NCBI GenBank assembly: GCA_964490725.1
Contig: CAZBDU010000014.1
Span: 1-64,000 of the forward strand
Length of the DNA stretch: 64,000 bases
Source of the DNA: CAZBDU01 sp964490725
GTDB taxonomy: Bacteria; Spirochaetota; Spirochaetia; SZUA-6; DRHE01
Direction of reading: 5' to 3'
The notes under the pieces were generated by a model that was given only the letters and a program-made list of their open reading frames with translations, did not search any database and was not told where the DNA came from. Every line of letters begins with the position of its first letter. The first letter of the stretch is position 1. Positions 1 through 8,662 of this stretch are shown here, piece after piece. A program made the translations under genes and the position numbers.

Positions 1-408
1 GTGCTGGCGGTCGCGCTCCTGCCCGCGGCCTTCGGGCCCGGCGGAAAACCCGCGCTCACGGCGGCGGCGCTGCTCTTTCCCCTGGGCCTGGCTCTGGGTG
101 TGCCCTTCCCGCTGGCGGTGCGCCTCCTGGACGAGCTGGGTTTCGGGGATCGAGTGCATCTGATGTACGCCATTAACGGCGTGGCCTCGGTGCTTGGCTC
201 GGCCCTGGCGATGATCCTCGGCATCACCGCCGGATTCTCCTTCGCCATCTACGCAGGCGCCGGCTTGTATGCGGGGGCTGCGGCGGCTGCGGGCGCGGTC
301 CACCTGAGCGCAGCGCTGCGGGCGGGCAGCGGAGAGGGTGTGCTGCGCAGCGGTGCGGCGGGGCTCCAAGCGTCCGGGGCCGAAGCCCCGCGGCCGCGGC
401 AAGGATAG
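1..408 (+). CDS. Spermidine synthase-like membrane protein, C-terminal end (partial)
   Basis: Only the last 135 codons are in the window; the gene begins upstream. The visible part is hydrophobic, with about three to four membrane segments, and carries the pattern GVPFPLAVRLL followed by AINGVASVLGSALAM and a Gly/Ala/Tyr-rich helix. This arrangement is typical of the C-terminal membrane half of proteins that fuse transporter-like helices to a spermidine-synthase (aminopropyltransferase) fold. The catalytic domain itself is not visible, so the reaction cannot be stated. The last 25 residues are Ala/Gly/Arg-rich and look non-conserved. The stop is two bases before the -35 box of the csoR operon promoter. 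Confidence 0.6.
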   Translation: MLAVALLPAAFGPGGKPALTAAALLFPLGLALGVPFPLAVRLLDELGFGDRVHLMYAINGVASVLGSALAMILGITAGFSFAIYAGAGLYAGAAAAAGAVHLSAALRAGSGEGVLRSGAAGLQASGAEAPRPRQG

Positions 409-409
409 C

Positions 410-439
410 TTGACATACCCCACCCCGGTAGGGTATATT
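410..439 (+). promoter_or_regulatory. csoR operon promoter with operator 1 inside the spacer
   Basis: TTGACA (410-415), an 18-base spacer, then TATATT (434-439). A 22-base palindrome, ATACCCC...GGGTAT, fills 415-436, that is, the whole space between the two boxes. It matches the general form of CsoR-family operators (C-rich half, G-rich half). A repressor bound here would exclude RNA polymerase, which fits autoregulation of the operon that ends with csoR. Confidence 0.85.
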
Positions 440-508
440 ATAGATGCGGCGAGTGGGTCGAGAGGCGCGACGGAGGCGGCCCCGAACGCTCGCACGAGCG
501 AGGAGGAG

Positions 509-928
509 ATGCACGGTACGATGATGATGTTTGGATTCGGTCCTTTCTTCTTTCTCCTGGTCCTGCTGGGCACCTGGTTCCTGGTCGGGGGTTTGAGCAC
601 CGCCGTCCGCAGGGGCCGCTGGCGCGCTCGGCGGCAGGGAGGAATGAACCATGAGAGCGGTGCCCGGCGGGACCCTCAACTGGCCCGGCTGGAGAGCTCG
701 ATCTTCCGTCTGGCCGCCAGACGGGGCGGGAGACTGACCCTCTCCGATGTGGTGATCGAGACGGGAATGGGCCTGAAAGAGGCGGAGGGGTTCATGGACC
801 GACTGGCAAACGGAACCCATGTCCGCCTGGAGGTAAGCCAGCGCGGCACGATCTACTACGACTTTCCGGAAATCGCCCGCGAAAAGCCGGAGCAGGCGGA
901 GGAGCAGAGCACAGGAGGTGCGAAGTGA
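509..928 (+). CDS. Small membrane-anchored winged-helix-like protein
   Basis: 139 residues. The N-terminus is Met/Phe-rich (MHGTMMMFGFGPFFF) and runs into one membrane segment at about residues 9-30, then an Arg-rich stop-transfer stretch. Residues about 50-110 (ARLESSIFRLAARRGGRLTLSDVV, then GLKEAEGFMDRL and GTIYYDF) look like a winged-helix fold of the kind seen in small regulatory or adaptor proteins. Start: AGGAGGAG lies directly before ATG 509, which is unusually close; an in-frame ATG at 521 has a more normal 14-base gap and is an alternative. First gene behind operator 1. The Met-rich start next to a membrane helix would suit a copper context, but that is inference; no specific function is known to me. 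Confidence 0.6.
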   Translation: MHGTMMMFGFGPFFFLLVLLGTWFLVGGLSTAVRRGRWRARRQGGMNHESGARRDPQLARLESSIFRLAARRGGRLTLSDVVIETGMGLKEAEGFMDRLANGTHVRLEVSQRGTIYYDFPEIAREKPEQAEEQSTGGAK

Positions 929-1194
929 GCAGGGATGGAGATCCCGGGACCTCGGGTCCCGGCAGACCTGGGGAAAGCGCGTGGTTGCGGTTCAGAGGCG
1001 CTCTGAGGTCTCTGAAAGAGGAAATGCAGCGAAACTCGGTTGCCGGGGTCGGTACCTATGAAGAAGCCGGCTGCTGCCACCTGCCGGAGGAAGAGCTGGA
1101 GAAGCGACGCGCGCAGTACCGGGCAGAGGCCGCACGGCGAAGCGCTGCGTCGGCGCGGCGCGGCGGCGGGGCAGGGCCGCCCGAGAAACGATGA
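925..1194 (+). CDS. Small hypothetical protein with Cys-Cys-His motif
   Basis: 89 residues, unrecognised. GTG start overlapping the upstream stop by four bases (GTGA), preceded by AGGAGGTG, so it is translationally coupled. Central block of about residues 30-65 (LRSLKEEMQRNSVAG, then TYEEAGCCHLPEEELEKRR) is charged and probably helical; GCCH could bind a soft metal. Its own stop overlaps the csoR start. The operon position between a membrane protein and a copper-type repressor suggests a metal-related accessory role, but nothing in the sequence proves it. Confidence 0.55.
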   Translation: MSRDGDPGTSGPGRPGESAWLRFRGALRSLKEEMQRNSVAGVGTYEEAGCCHLPEEELEKRRAQYRAEAARRSAASARRGGGAGPPEKR

Positions 1195-1631
1195 GCCAGG
1201 CAGGGGGCGGCGAGCTCCAGCCGCGAGCGGCCGCGGCCACCGCCGGGCAGGAGCGCACCCTCCGCCGGCTGCGCAACATCGAGGGCCAGGTGCGGGGTCT
1301 GGCCCGGATGGTCGAGGAGTCCGCCTACTGTGTGGACATCCTGAATCAGATCGCCGCGGTCCGTGCGGCGCTGAAGGGCGTGAACCTGCTCGTGCTGCGC
1401 CAGCACCTGAACGGGTGCGTCGTCAGCGCCGTGGAGAAGGGCGGCAAGCTGCCCCCGGAGACCGTCCCGCAGCTGCTGGGTGTTCTCTCCTCCCGGGGGG
1501 CAGGCGCGCAGGCTTCCGGCGGCGCAGAGGGGACACCCGGCGGCTCCGGCGTCCGCGCACCCCGGGGTTCCGGCCGCTGCTGCGGCCCCGGAAGCGCCGG
1601 CGCCCGAACCGGCATTCCGCGCTCGGAGTGA
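1191..1631 (+). CDS. csoR: CsoR-family metal-sensing repressor
   Basis: 146 residues; the CsoR core is residues about 20-95 and the rest is a Gly/Ala/Arg-rich tail, longer than the usual ~90-120. The helix-bundle signature RRLRNIEGQVRGLARMV is followed by YC at 46-47, then HLNGC with His72 and Cys76. This Cys-His-Cys set matches the Cu(I) ligands of classical CsoR (C36, H61, C65 in M. tuberculosis) and not the two-Cys persulfide sensor CstR, which lacks the His. Start ATG overlaps the upstream stop by four bases. The operon promoter contains operator 1, so autorepression relieved by Cu(I) is the expected behaviour. It is the only csoR in the window and the best candidate to bind the eight other copies of the palindrome. 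Confidence 0.9.
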   Translation: MSQAGGGELQPRAAAATAGQERTLRRLRNIEGQVRGLARMVEESAYCVDILNQIAAVRAALKGVNLLVLRQHLNGCVVSAVEKGGKLPPETVPQLLGVLSSRGAGAQASGGAEGTPGGSGVRAPRGSGRCCGPGSAGARTGIPRSE

Positions 1632-1680
1632 ACCGAGGCGGGGACAGGGCTATACTCTGCGCCCTGGCCGGGCCACCTCC

Positions 1681-3813
1681 TCAGCCCGCCAGCTCTCCCT
1701 TCTTTACCCGCAGCAGCCGGGCGTTGATGGAGACGATTACGGTGCTCAGGGACATCAGCAGGGCTCCCACCGCGGGGGAGAGCAGGATTCCGGCGCTGTA
1801 CAGCACGCCGGCGGCCAGGGGAATGGCCACGACGTTGTAGCCGGTCGCCCAGGCCAGGTTTTGCAGCATCTTGGTGTAAGTGGCCTGGCCGAAGAGGATG
1901 AGCGAGGTCACGTCCTGGGGATTGCTGTTGACCAGGATGATGTCCGCCGTGGCGGCGGCCACGTCTGTGCCGGAGCCGATGGCGATGCCGATGTCGGCCC
2001 GGGCAAGAGCCGGCGCATCGTTCACTCCGTCGCCGGTCATGGCCACGAACTCGCCCCCGTTCTGCAGCTCCTCCACCTTGCTCTGCTTCTGGTCCGGAAG
2101 AACCTCGGCGAAGAACCCGTCCATGCTCAGCTCCTCGGCCACAGCCCGAGCGGTCTCCCGGTTGTCCCCGGTGATCATCCAGCACTTGATGCCCCGTTTC
2201 TGCAGGCGCCTGATCGCATCGTAGGACTCGGGACGGATCGCGTCCGACAGCCCGATCGATCCCAGAACCTTTCCGTCGGCCTGCACGAACACGCGCGTGA
2301 CGCCGGCCCTGGCCTCCGCGCCGCGGGGCACTTCGAGTCCCTGCTCCTGCAGGTAACCGGGGCTCACCACCGCCACCTGTCTGCCGTCCACCCGGCCCTG
2401 CACCCCCTTGCCCTTGATGGCCTCGAAGTCCCTGGCGGCGGGAGCCTTGACGCCCTGCTCCTCGGCCCGCCTCAGGATGCCGCGGCCGATGGGATGCTCC
2501 GAGCTCTGCTCCAGCGCCGCCGCCAGCCTCAAGATGCCTTTCTCGTCCGTGCCGTCGCCATGCGCCTGGACGTCGGAGACCTCGAAGGTGCCCCTGGTGA
2601 GGGTGCCCGTCTTGTCGAACATCACCGTGGTGATCCTGCGGGCGTTTTCGAAGGCGGTGCGGTTGCGGATCAGGAGCCCGTTCTGCGCGGACTTGGCGGT
2701 GGAGACCGCCACCACCAGCGGAATGGCCAGTCCCAGGGCGTGCGGGCAGGTGATCACCATGACCGTGGCCATGCGGGCGATCGAGAACTCCAGGTCTCGC
2801 CCGGCCAGCACCAGCCAGGCAAACAGAGTGGCCACGCCCACCGTGATGGCGATCACGGTGAGCCAAAAGGCCGCGCGGTCCGCCAACCCTTGAGTGCGGG
2901 ACTTGGCCGCCTGGGACTCCCGCACCATGGCGATCACCTTGGAGAGGTAGCTGTCCTCTCCGGTGCCCTCGACCTGCAGCTCCAAGGAGCCATCGCCGTT
3001 GATGGAACCGCCGATCAGCCTGTCACCCTCTGCCTTCTCCACGGGCCGTGACTCGCCGGTGAGCATGGACTCGTCCACATAGCTGTGCCCGCCGACGATG
3101 ACCCCGTCCGAGGGCACCTTCTCCCCAGGCTTGATGAGGAGCACGTCGTCCTTGCGCACCTCCGCCAGGGGTACGTCCTCCACCTCATCCCCCGACTTGC
3201 GGTGCGCGGTGTCCGGCATCAGCCGGGCCAGCTTCTCCAGGGCGTTGGAGGCGGCCAGCACCGAGCGCATCTCGATCCAGTGGCCGGCCAGCATCACGTC
3301 CACCAGCGTGGCCAGCTCCCAGAAGAAGGGACGCCCCTGCACCCCGAAGACCACCGCCGCGCTGTACACGTAGGCAACGCTCAGGGCCAGCGCGATGAGG
3401 GTCATCATCCCCGGCTTCTTCTGGCCCAGCTCCTCCACCAGGCCCTTCAGGAAGGGCCAGCCGCCGTAGAAGAAGACGAAGCTCGACAATACGAACAGGA
3501 TGTAACTGGCCCCGGGCAGCGACAGGCTGAAGCCCAGCAGCTGCTGGATCAGCGGGGAGAGCACCAGAATCGGCACGGTGACCACGATGGAGACGTAGAA
3601 ACGCCTGCGGAAGTCCCGGATCATCATGCGGTGGTGCTCGCTGTGATCGTGCCCGACGTGGCCCCCGTGCTCGCCCCTGCCGTGCTGGCCGTGCTCGTGG
3701 CCACCACGCGGCTCCTGCTCCCGGCCGTCGCGCTGGCCGCGTGGTTCGTGCCGGCCCGCCGCCCCATCATCCGCCGTGTGGTGGGTGTGTTCGGTGGTAT
3801 TCTTTTCAAGCAT
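1681..3813 (-). CDS. copB: CPH-type heavy-metal P-type ATPase (CopB class)
   Basis: 710 residues. Integral membrane pump driven by ATP. The N-terminus is a His-rich tail (many HxH and HH pairs in the first 65 residues) in place of a CxxC heavy-metal domain. The membrane metal motif is CPH at residues 356-358. DKTGT with phosphorylated Asp at about 400, a TGES loop and GDGVNDAP complete the P-type machinery. CPH plus a His-rich start defines the P1B-3 group, which exports Cu(II)/Cu(I)/Ag(I). ATG at 3813 follows the stop of the SHOCT gene with no gap and has GGAG eight bases upstream. It runs convergently to csoR, with only 49 bases between the stops and no clear terminator there. No copy of the csoR palindrome lies upstream of this operon. 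Confidence 0.9.
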   Translation of the reverse strand: MLEKNTTEHTHHTADDGAAGRHEPRGQRDGREQEPRGGHEHGQHGRGEHGGHVGHDHSEHHRMMIRDFRRRFYVSIVVTVPILVLSPLIQQLLGFSLSLPGASYILFVLSSFVFFYGGWPFLKGLVEELGQKKPGMMTLIALALSVAYVYSAAVVFGVQGRPFFWELATLVDVMLAGHWIEMRSVLAASNALEKLARLMPDTAHRKSGDEVEDVPLAEVRKDDVLLIKPGEKVPSDGVIVGGHSYVDESMLTGESRPVEKAEGDRLIGGSINGDGSLELQVEGTGEDSYLSKVIAMVRESQAAKSRTQGLADRAAFWLTVIAITVGVATLFAWLVLAGRDLEFSIARMATVMVITCPHALGLAIPLVVAVSTAKSAQNGLLIRNRTAFENARRITTVMFDKTGTLTRGTFEVSDVQAHGDGTDEKGILRLAAALEQSSEHPIGRGILRRAEEQGVKAPAARDFEAIKGKGVQGRVDGRQVAVVSPGYLQEQGLEVPRGAEARAGVTRVFVQADGKVLGSIGLSDAIRPESYDAIRRLQKRGIKCWMITGDNRETARAVAEELSMDGFFAEVLPDQKQSKVEELQNGGEFVAMTGDGVNDAPALARADIGIAIGSGTDVAAATADIILVNSNPQDVTSLILFGQATYTKMLQNLAWATGYNVVAIPLAAGVLYSAGILLSPAVGALLMSLSTVIVSINARLLRVKKGELAG

Positions 3814-4020
3814 TCACAGTCTCCTTTCGTTCTCCAGGTCTCTCTTGATCTGCTCGAACTCCTCCCGGGAGATCTCGCCGCGGGCATACCGGCGCCGGGC
3901 GATCTCCAGGGGATCGTCCTCCCCGCCCGGAAGGAAGCCCCTGCCGCCCCGGCGGCGATACCAGTTGTAGGCCAGCGCGGCTCCGCCGATGACGAGGACC
4001 AGGATCAACAGCATTCCCAT
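3814..4020 (-). CDS. SHOCT-domain small membrane protein
   Basis: 68 residues starting MGMLLILVLVIGGAAL: one membrane helix (about 3-18), an Arg/Gly linker, and a C-terminal SHOCT motif (DPLEIARRRYARGEISREEFEQIK). SHOCT is a short C-terminal helical domain common in small oligomerising bacterial membrane proteins. Start chosen at 4020 because GGAGG lies nine bases upstream and the hydrophobic helix begins there; an upstream in-frame start would add an unconserved Pro-rich tail. Its TGA touches the copB ATG, so the two are coupled and probably act together at the membrane. Confidence 0.75.
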   Translation of the reverse strand: MGMLLILVLVIGGAALAYNWYRRRGGRGFLPGGEDDPLEIARRRYARGEISREEFEQIKRDLENERRL

Positions 4021-4083
4021 AGTGTGCAGCCTCCTTCCGGTGGCAGGTCCGGCCGGCGGTGGCGTCCGGTACAAGCCCGCTAG

Positions 4084-4134
4084 CTGGAAACATGTCCTTC
4101 CAGAAGCCCGATAGACAATAACCCGGATCGGTTA
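4084..4134. promoter_or_regulatory. Two inverted repeats upstream of the copB operon
   Basis: CTGGAA (4084-4089) pairs with TTCCAG (4098-4103), and TAACC (4119-4123) pairs with GGTTA (4130-4134). They lie between the divergent copB operon and the ene-reductase remnant and differ from the csoR-type palindrome. They may be operator sites for a different regulator. No convincing -35/-10 pair could be fixed. Confidence 0.3.
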
Positions 4135-4218
4135 GTAGGAAGGGGGGCGCGGGGAGCCGCAGCAGAGCTCCTTGCGATCCCGCGGCGGCGTTGCGCAAGA
4201 CCGCCGGCAGCAGCTAGG

Positions 4219-5338
4219 ATGGCCGCCATGGGCAGGCGAAGCGGCAGCGTTGTGTTCACCCCGGCGCGGATCGGCGGCTTGCGGCTCCGCAACCGGCCGA
4301 TCCGGGCTGGCTGCTACGAAGGCCTGTCCCGCGAAGGCCGGGTCACGGGAGAGCTGGTCGAGCGTCACCGGCGGCTGGCCGCCGGCGGCCTGGCCATGAC
4401 CACGCTGGGCTACTGCGCGGTCTCCGCCGATGGGCGGGCCTTCGGCGAGGAGCTGTGGGCCCGGGCGGAGCTGCTGCCGGGGCTGCGGCGGCTGGTCGAC
4501 GTCGTGCACGCCGGGGGGCGGCGGCCTCCGTGCAGCTGGTGCACTGCGGCTTCTTCGCCAGCCCGGCCGTGATGGGCCGGCGGCCCCTGGGGGCTTCCCG
4601 CAAGCTGTATCTGTACCGCGGCGCGGTATGCCAGGAGATGAGCGCGGCGCAGATCGGGGAGAAGACCGCAGATTTCGCCGGCGCCGCCCGCCTGGCCCGG
4701 GAGGCGGGCTTCGACGCGGTGGAGCTGCACGCCGGGCACGGCTACCTGCTCAGCCAGTTCCTGTCGTCCTGGATCAACCGGCGACGGGACCGCTATGGCG
4801 GCAGCCTGGAGAACCGGCTGCGCTTCCGTGCGGAGGTGGTGCGGCGGGTGCGCGTGGCGGTAGGCCCCGACTTCCCCGTGCTGGTCAAGCTCTTTCCCGG
4901 CGGCCTGGAGCTGGAAGAGGCGGTGGCGATTGCGCGCGGCTTCGAGCAGGCAGGGGCCAGCGTCCTGATCCCGAGCTGCGGCTTCGCCGCCCGCACCCCC
5001 CCTGTACATGCTGCGTGGCCGCGTCGCGGTCCGGGAAATGGCCGCCAATCAGCCCCAAGCGCTGACGCGCCTGGCCGTGCGCCTGTTCGGCGCTCTCTTT
5101 GGTGCCCGGGGACCGCTATGAGCCGCTGTTCCTGCTTGAGGGCGCCCGCCGCATCGGGAAGGAGGTGGGCATTCCGGTGATCTACATGGGCGGCGTGCTG
5201 TCCCTGGAGCACATGGAGGAGGCCCTGCGCGCGGACTGCGACCTCTGCAACCGCTGCAGCGCCGCCATGGAGGCCGGGGGAGTTCGCTGCATTTCGGCGG
5301 AGCGCGGCCTGCTGCCGCGACCCTTCGGCGCAGGCTAG
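4219..5338 (+). pseudogene. Old Yellow Enzyme-family NADH:flavin oxidoreductase, three frameshifts
   Basis: The conceptual protein starts FTPARIGGLRLRNRPIRAG and contains VQLVHCG, the FMN-barrel motif AGFDAVELHAGHGYLLSQFL and SSWINRRRDRYGGSLENR, all hallmarks of the OYE/2,4-dienoyl-CoA reductase barrel. Reading needs three frame changes: near 4511-4525 in a G run, in the C7 run at 4996-5002, and near 5100. All three are +/-1 shifts in homopolymer-rich stretches, so they are either real decay or sequencing error. The full-length frame would end at 5338 with an Fe-S-like CDLCNRC. An intact, longer relative sits at 23732-25657. As read, no functional protein is made. Confidence 0.8.
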
Positions 5339-5417
5339 CGGCCGTCCGGGGCGCTGCCAGCGGACCGGCCTGAACCGGCCAGCTGGAAAACACCCGGGTC
5401 GAGGCCTCGCTGCCCGC

Positions 5418-5446
5418 TTGCAGGGGCGCCCGATCGCGCGCATAAT
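5418..5446 (+). promoter_or_regulatory. Probable promoter of the sulfatase-GDPD gene
   Basis: TTGCAG (5418-5423), a 17-base spacer, CATAAT (5441-5446), about 90 bases before the start at 5534. No operator-like palindrome is seen with it. The rest of 5339-5533 holds nothing recognisable. Confidence 0.5.
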
Positions 5447-5533
5447 CACGAGGGGGGGAAGCGCCCAGCTGCCGGGTGATCCTGGGTTTCGCCTTCCCCG
5501 TGCCGCTCCCCGGCAGGGAACGGCGAGCAGAAG

Positions 5534-8500
5534 GTGCCGACCGTGCGGGCGAAAGGGCAGAGCGTTACCAGAGAGGCGCACTCGATACTGCCCTGGATCA
5601 CGCTGCTGCTGTTCGTCGCTACGCTGGCTGCTCACCGGCTGGTGCTGATTTCCCGGCTGGCCGCGGCGACCCCGGAATTTCGGGTGATGCTCCTCGACGC
5701 AGCGGTGGCATGGACGGCCGCCCTGCTCGCCGCGCTCCTGCACAGGGTGCACCGGCTGGCCTCGGCCCTGTTCCTGGCCTGCCTGTGTCTTCTGCACATC
5801 GCCAACCTGGAAATGGCTTACGCCATGGACACATTCCTCCACCTTGGGGAGCTGGGCCAGGCCTTTGACGCCAGCTTCCTGCGGGGGAGCCTGCTGCACC
5901 TGAGCTTCCCCGGGTACACGGCGCTGACGGTGTTGAGCGCCGCGCTGTACTGTGTCGGGCTGAGGGTGCGATTCAGGCGCGCGCCGCCCCGGACCTCTGC
6001 GCTGCTGCTCGCGGTGTCGCTGTCTGCCGGCAGCGTCTGGCTGCTGGCCCCCGGCGGTCACCCCCAGTGGAGCTCGTCGAACCTCTTGCTCCTGTCCGCC
6101 GGCAGCGGGCTGCAGGCAGGCGCCCGGCAGAGGACGGCCGGCGAGGGTTTGCCGCAGGCCGCCCCGCGGCGGCAGGTACCCGTTCGCCTGGACCCCCCGG
6201 CTCAGCCCCGCCCCGGTGGCACCGAACCGGCGCAGAAGCCCTACATTCACTCGCCCCGGGCCAGTCGCAGGAACGTGCTTCTCGTGGTGCTGGAAGGGAT
6301 TCCAGGCGTCTATCTGAGGCAGGTCCAGGAGTGGACGGGGGTCGACTTCCCCGTGACCATGCCGCGGCTCAGCCGGATCGCCGAGAGAGCGGTGGTGGTC
6401 CCCAATTTCGTCGCCCACAGCCGCCAGACCATCCGCGGGTTGTATTCCCTGCTGTCCGGAGAGCCCTCGCGGCTGGACCTGCTCACCCCTAAGATCTATG
6501 AGTACCTGCAGCTTCCGTCGCAGTCCCGTCAGGCGTGCCTGCCGGAGATCCTGGCGCGGGACGGCTACCGCACGGCCTACCTGCAGGCGGCCGATCTGGC
6601 CTACATGTCCAAGGATCGGTTCCTGCCGGAGGCGGGATTCCGCCAGGTCCACGGTCGGGAGCACTTCCGCCACTCTTACGTCCCCTTCGGCTGGGGCCCG
6701 GATGACAGGGCCTTCTTCGAACAGGCGGCGGCTTTCGTAGAGAACCTGCACCGGCAGGGGGCCCCCTGGCTGGTCACCCTGCTCAACGTGGGGACCCATC
6801 ATCCCTATGCGGTCCCCGAGGAAGTGGCGGCCCGCTTCCGCAGCCGGAAGGCGGCGGCCGTGGCCTACCTGGACCAGGCCCTGGACGGGTTCATCGGCCG
6901 GCTGGATCGGGGCGGAATCCTCGAGAACACCCTGCTTCTCATCACCAGTGACGAGTCACACGGCGTTCCCGGACAGCCCTACGGACGGTACTGGGGCCTG
7001 GCGCTGGCGGTCTCCCCCGAGTCCTCGGGCCTGATCAACCGTGGTGTCTACGGCCTCTCCGATATTCCGCTGTCCGTTCTGGACTACCTGGGCCTGGAGG
7101 GGCGGGCACCGCTTCCGTCGGCCGCGGGGGGCGAACCCGCTCTGAGGCCTGCCAGCATCTTTCGGCCGCCGCGGGGCGAGCGCACCGTCCTGTTTGGCCC
7201 CTACCTGACGGCTCGCAAAGGGGTGGTTCTGGGAGCTCTGGACGGCGGGCGGGTGCAGGAGCTCCGCTCGGCCAACGGGGAGCTGTTCAGCGCCAGCTAC
7301 GACCGTCGAGTGCTGGCGGGGCAGCAGGGGGAGTCCCTGGCGGCGATGCTGAGCCGCCTCCATGCCACAGTCAACCACTCGCTGGCCGGGCCCGGGAGGA
7401 CGGAATGGGAATACCACCTGCTGAACCAGAGCGGCTTCCTGCTGGCCGGATCCGGCAGCCGGGTGCTCTCCACCGGCCAGTACCTGGACGTGCCGGCAGA
7501 GGCGACGGTGACGGTGACCCTGTCCGCTTCGGTACCGCCGCCCCCACCGCAGATCGTGCGGAGCGGCGAGGCTGCCGAGGCCCGGGCGCCGCCTGCCCGG
7601 CGGCAAGAGGCCGCGCGCATGGCCGTGCTGATGCTCCGGGAGACCGAAAAGCTGCCGCTGCCGGCGCTGCGGCTGCCCGCGCTGAAGGCCGGAGACGCCC
7701 TGGAGCTCTCCTTCAGCTTCTACACCCAGACTCCCATCACCCGGCTGTGGGCGCACCTGGAAGCACGATCGCTCCTTCCGGCCCGCGCGGTCACCCTGCG
7801 GGTGCACCGGCTATCCGTCCGCATCCGCAAAGGGGACCCAGGGTTCCGGTACCGCCTCCACCGCCTGGCGCTCCGGCCCGGGCAACCCGCAGCCCCGGGA
7901 CTCCGCCAGGAGGGCGCACCCCCGGGCCCTGCCGGATGCCTCCCGCCTGTCGCCCATGCCGGAGGGGCGTACCGGGGATGGGTCTACACCAACTCGGTCG
8001 AAGCGCTGGAGCACAACGCGGACCTGTTCACCCTCTTCGAGGTGGATCTGGTGTGGACGGCGGACCGTCGCCTGGCGGGGCTCCACGACTGGGAGGAGAC
8101 CTTCAGCCGCCTGTACGGGTTTCGCTCTGCCGCCCCTCTGTCCCTGGCCGAATTGCGGCGGCTGAGGCCCGCTTCGGACACGACCCCGTTGACCCTGCAG
8201 CTCTTGAGAGCGTTCCTGGATCGCCACCCCCAGGCTCGTATCGTCACCGACGTGAAGAGCGGCAACCTTGCGGCCATGGCCAGGATCGCGGAAGCTTTCC
8301 CCGACTACGCCGAGCGTTTCGTCCCCCAGGTGTACCGGCCGGAGGAGTTCGACCAGGCGGTCCGGCTGGGCTACACGGACATCATCTGGACCCTGTACCG
8401 CTACCCGCAGACCACGGACGCTTCGAAGCTGCTCGCCCAGATTCAGGGTTGGGAACGCACCCACCGCAGGCGTCCCTTCGCGGTGACCGTACCCGTGGCC

Positions 8501-8662
8501 GTCGCCGAGCAGGGGGTGGCCCGGCTGCTCGCGGAGCGCGGGGTTCCCGTATACGCCCACACGGTCAACGACTGCGCCGAGCTGCAACGCCTGCAGGAGC
8601 TGGGGGTGTGCTCCGTGTACACCGATTCGCGGGACCTGCCCCGCTGTCCGCCGGCCCGATGA
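5534..8662 (+). CDS. LtaS-type sulfatase/phosphoglycerol transferase fused to a GDPD-like domain
   Basis: 1042 residues. Residues 1-170 hold about five membrane helices. Residues about 250-530 are an alkaline-phosphatase-superfamily (LtaS/sulfatase) domain: NVLLVVLEGI with a metal-ligand Glu, the nucleophile region HSRQTIRGLYSLLSGEP, GTHHPY, and SDESHG with Asp473 and His476. Residues about 800-1035 resemble glycerophosphodiester phosphodiesterases: HAGG at 808, FEVD (E836/D838), LHDWEE, IVTDVKSG. The usual HRG is HAG here, so activity is uncertain. LtaS builds polyglycerolphosphate from phosphatidylglycerol, while GDPD hydrolyses glycerophosphodiesters. One chain with both could make and trim or recycle such polymers, which is inference. 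GTG start is weakly supported; GTG 5543 with AAGG upstream is possible. Confidence 0.75.
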   Translation: MPTVRAKGQSVTREAHSILPWITLLLFVATLAAHRLVLISRLAAATPEFRVMLLDAAVAWTAALLAALLHRVHRLASALFLACLCLLHIANLEMAYAMDTFLHLGELGQAFDASFLRGSLLHLSFPGYTALTVLSAALYCVGLRVRFRRAPPRTSALLLAVSLSAGSVWLLAPGGHPQWSSSNLLLLSAGSGLQAGARQRTAGEGLPQAAPRRQVPVRLDPPAQPRPGGTEPAQKPYIHSPRASRRNVLLVVLEGIPGVYLRQVQEWTGVDFPVTMPRLSRIAERAVVVPNFVAHSRQTIRGLYSLLSGEPSRLDLLTPKIYEYLQLPSQSRQACLPEILARDGYRTAYLQAADLAYMSKDRFLPEAGFRQVHGREHFRHSYVPFGWGPDDRAFFEQAAAFVENLHRQGAPWLVTLLNVGTHHPYAVPEEVAARFRSRKAAAVAYLDQALDGFIGRLDRGGILENTLLLITSDESHGVPGQPYGRYWGLALAVSPESSGLINRGVYGLSDIPLSVLDYLGLEGRAPLPSAAGGEPALRPASIFRPPRGERTVLFGPYLTARKGVVLGALDGGRVQELRSANGELFSASYDRRVLAGQQGESLAAMLSRLHATVNHSLAGPGRTEWEYHLLNQSGFLLAGSGSRVLSTGQYLDVPAEATVTVTLSASVPPPPPQIVRSGEAAEARAPPARRQEAARMAVLMLRETEKLPLPALRLPALKAGDALELSFSFYTQTPITRLWAHLEARSLLPARAVTLRVHRLSVRIRKGDPGFRYRLHRLALRPGQPAAPGLRQEGAPPGPAGCLPPVAHAGGAYRGWVYTNSVEALEHNADLFTLFEVDLVWTADRRLAGLHDWEETFSRLYGFRSAAPLSLAELRRLRPASDTTPLTLQLLRAFLDRHPQARIVTDVKSGNLAAMARIAEAFPDYAERFVPQVYRPEEFDQAVRLGYTDIIWTLYRYPQTTDASKLLAQIQGWERTHRRRPFAVTVPVAVAEQGVARLLAERGVPVYAHTVNDCAELQRLQELGVCSVYTDSRDLPRCPPAR

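Noticed and set aside
1191..1631. CstR persulfide sensor
   Set aside because: The His of the Cu(I) site (His72) is present together with both Cys, which fits CsoR; persulfide sensing is not excluded but not indicated by this residue.
1346..2866. Long open frame of 506 codons on the minus strand overlapping the CopB ATPase
   Set aside because: It is a shifted frame of copB: Arg/Gly/His-rich, with no motif, while the true frame has all P-type ATPase motifs.
4119..4134. TAACC/GGTTA repeat as another csoR-type operator
   Set aside because: Half-sites lack the C4/G4 runs and the 22-bp spacing.
4793..6802. 669-codon minus-strand frame opposite the sulfatase gene
   Set aside because: Shadow of high-GC coding on the plus strand; no domain, no ribosome binding site.
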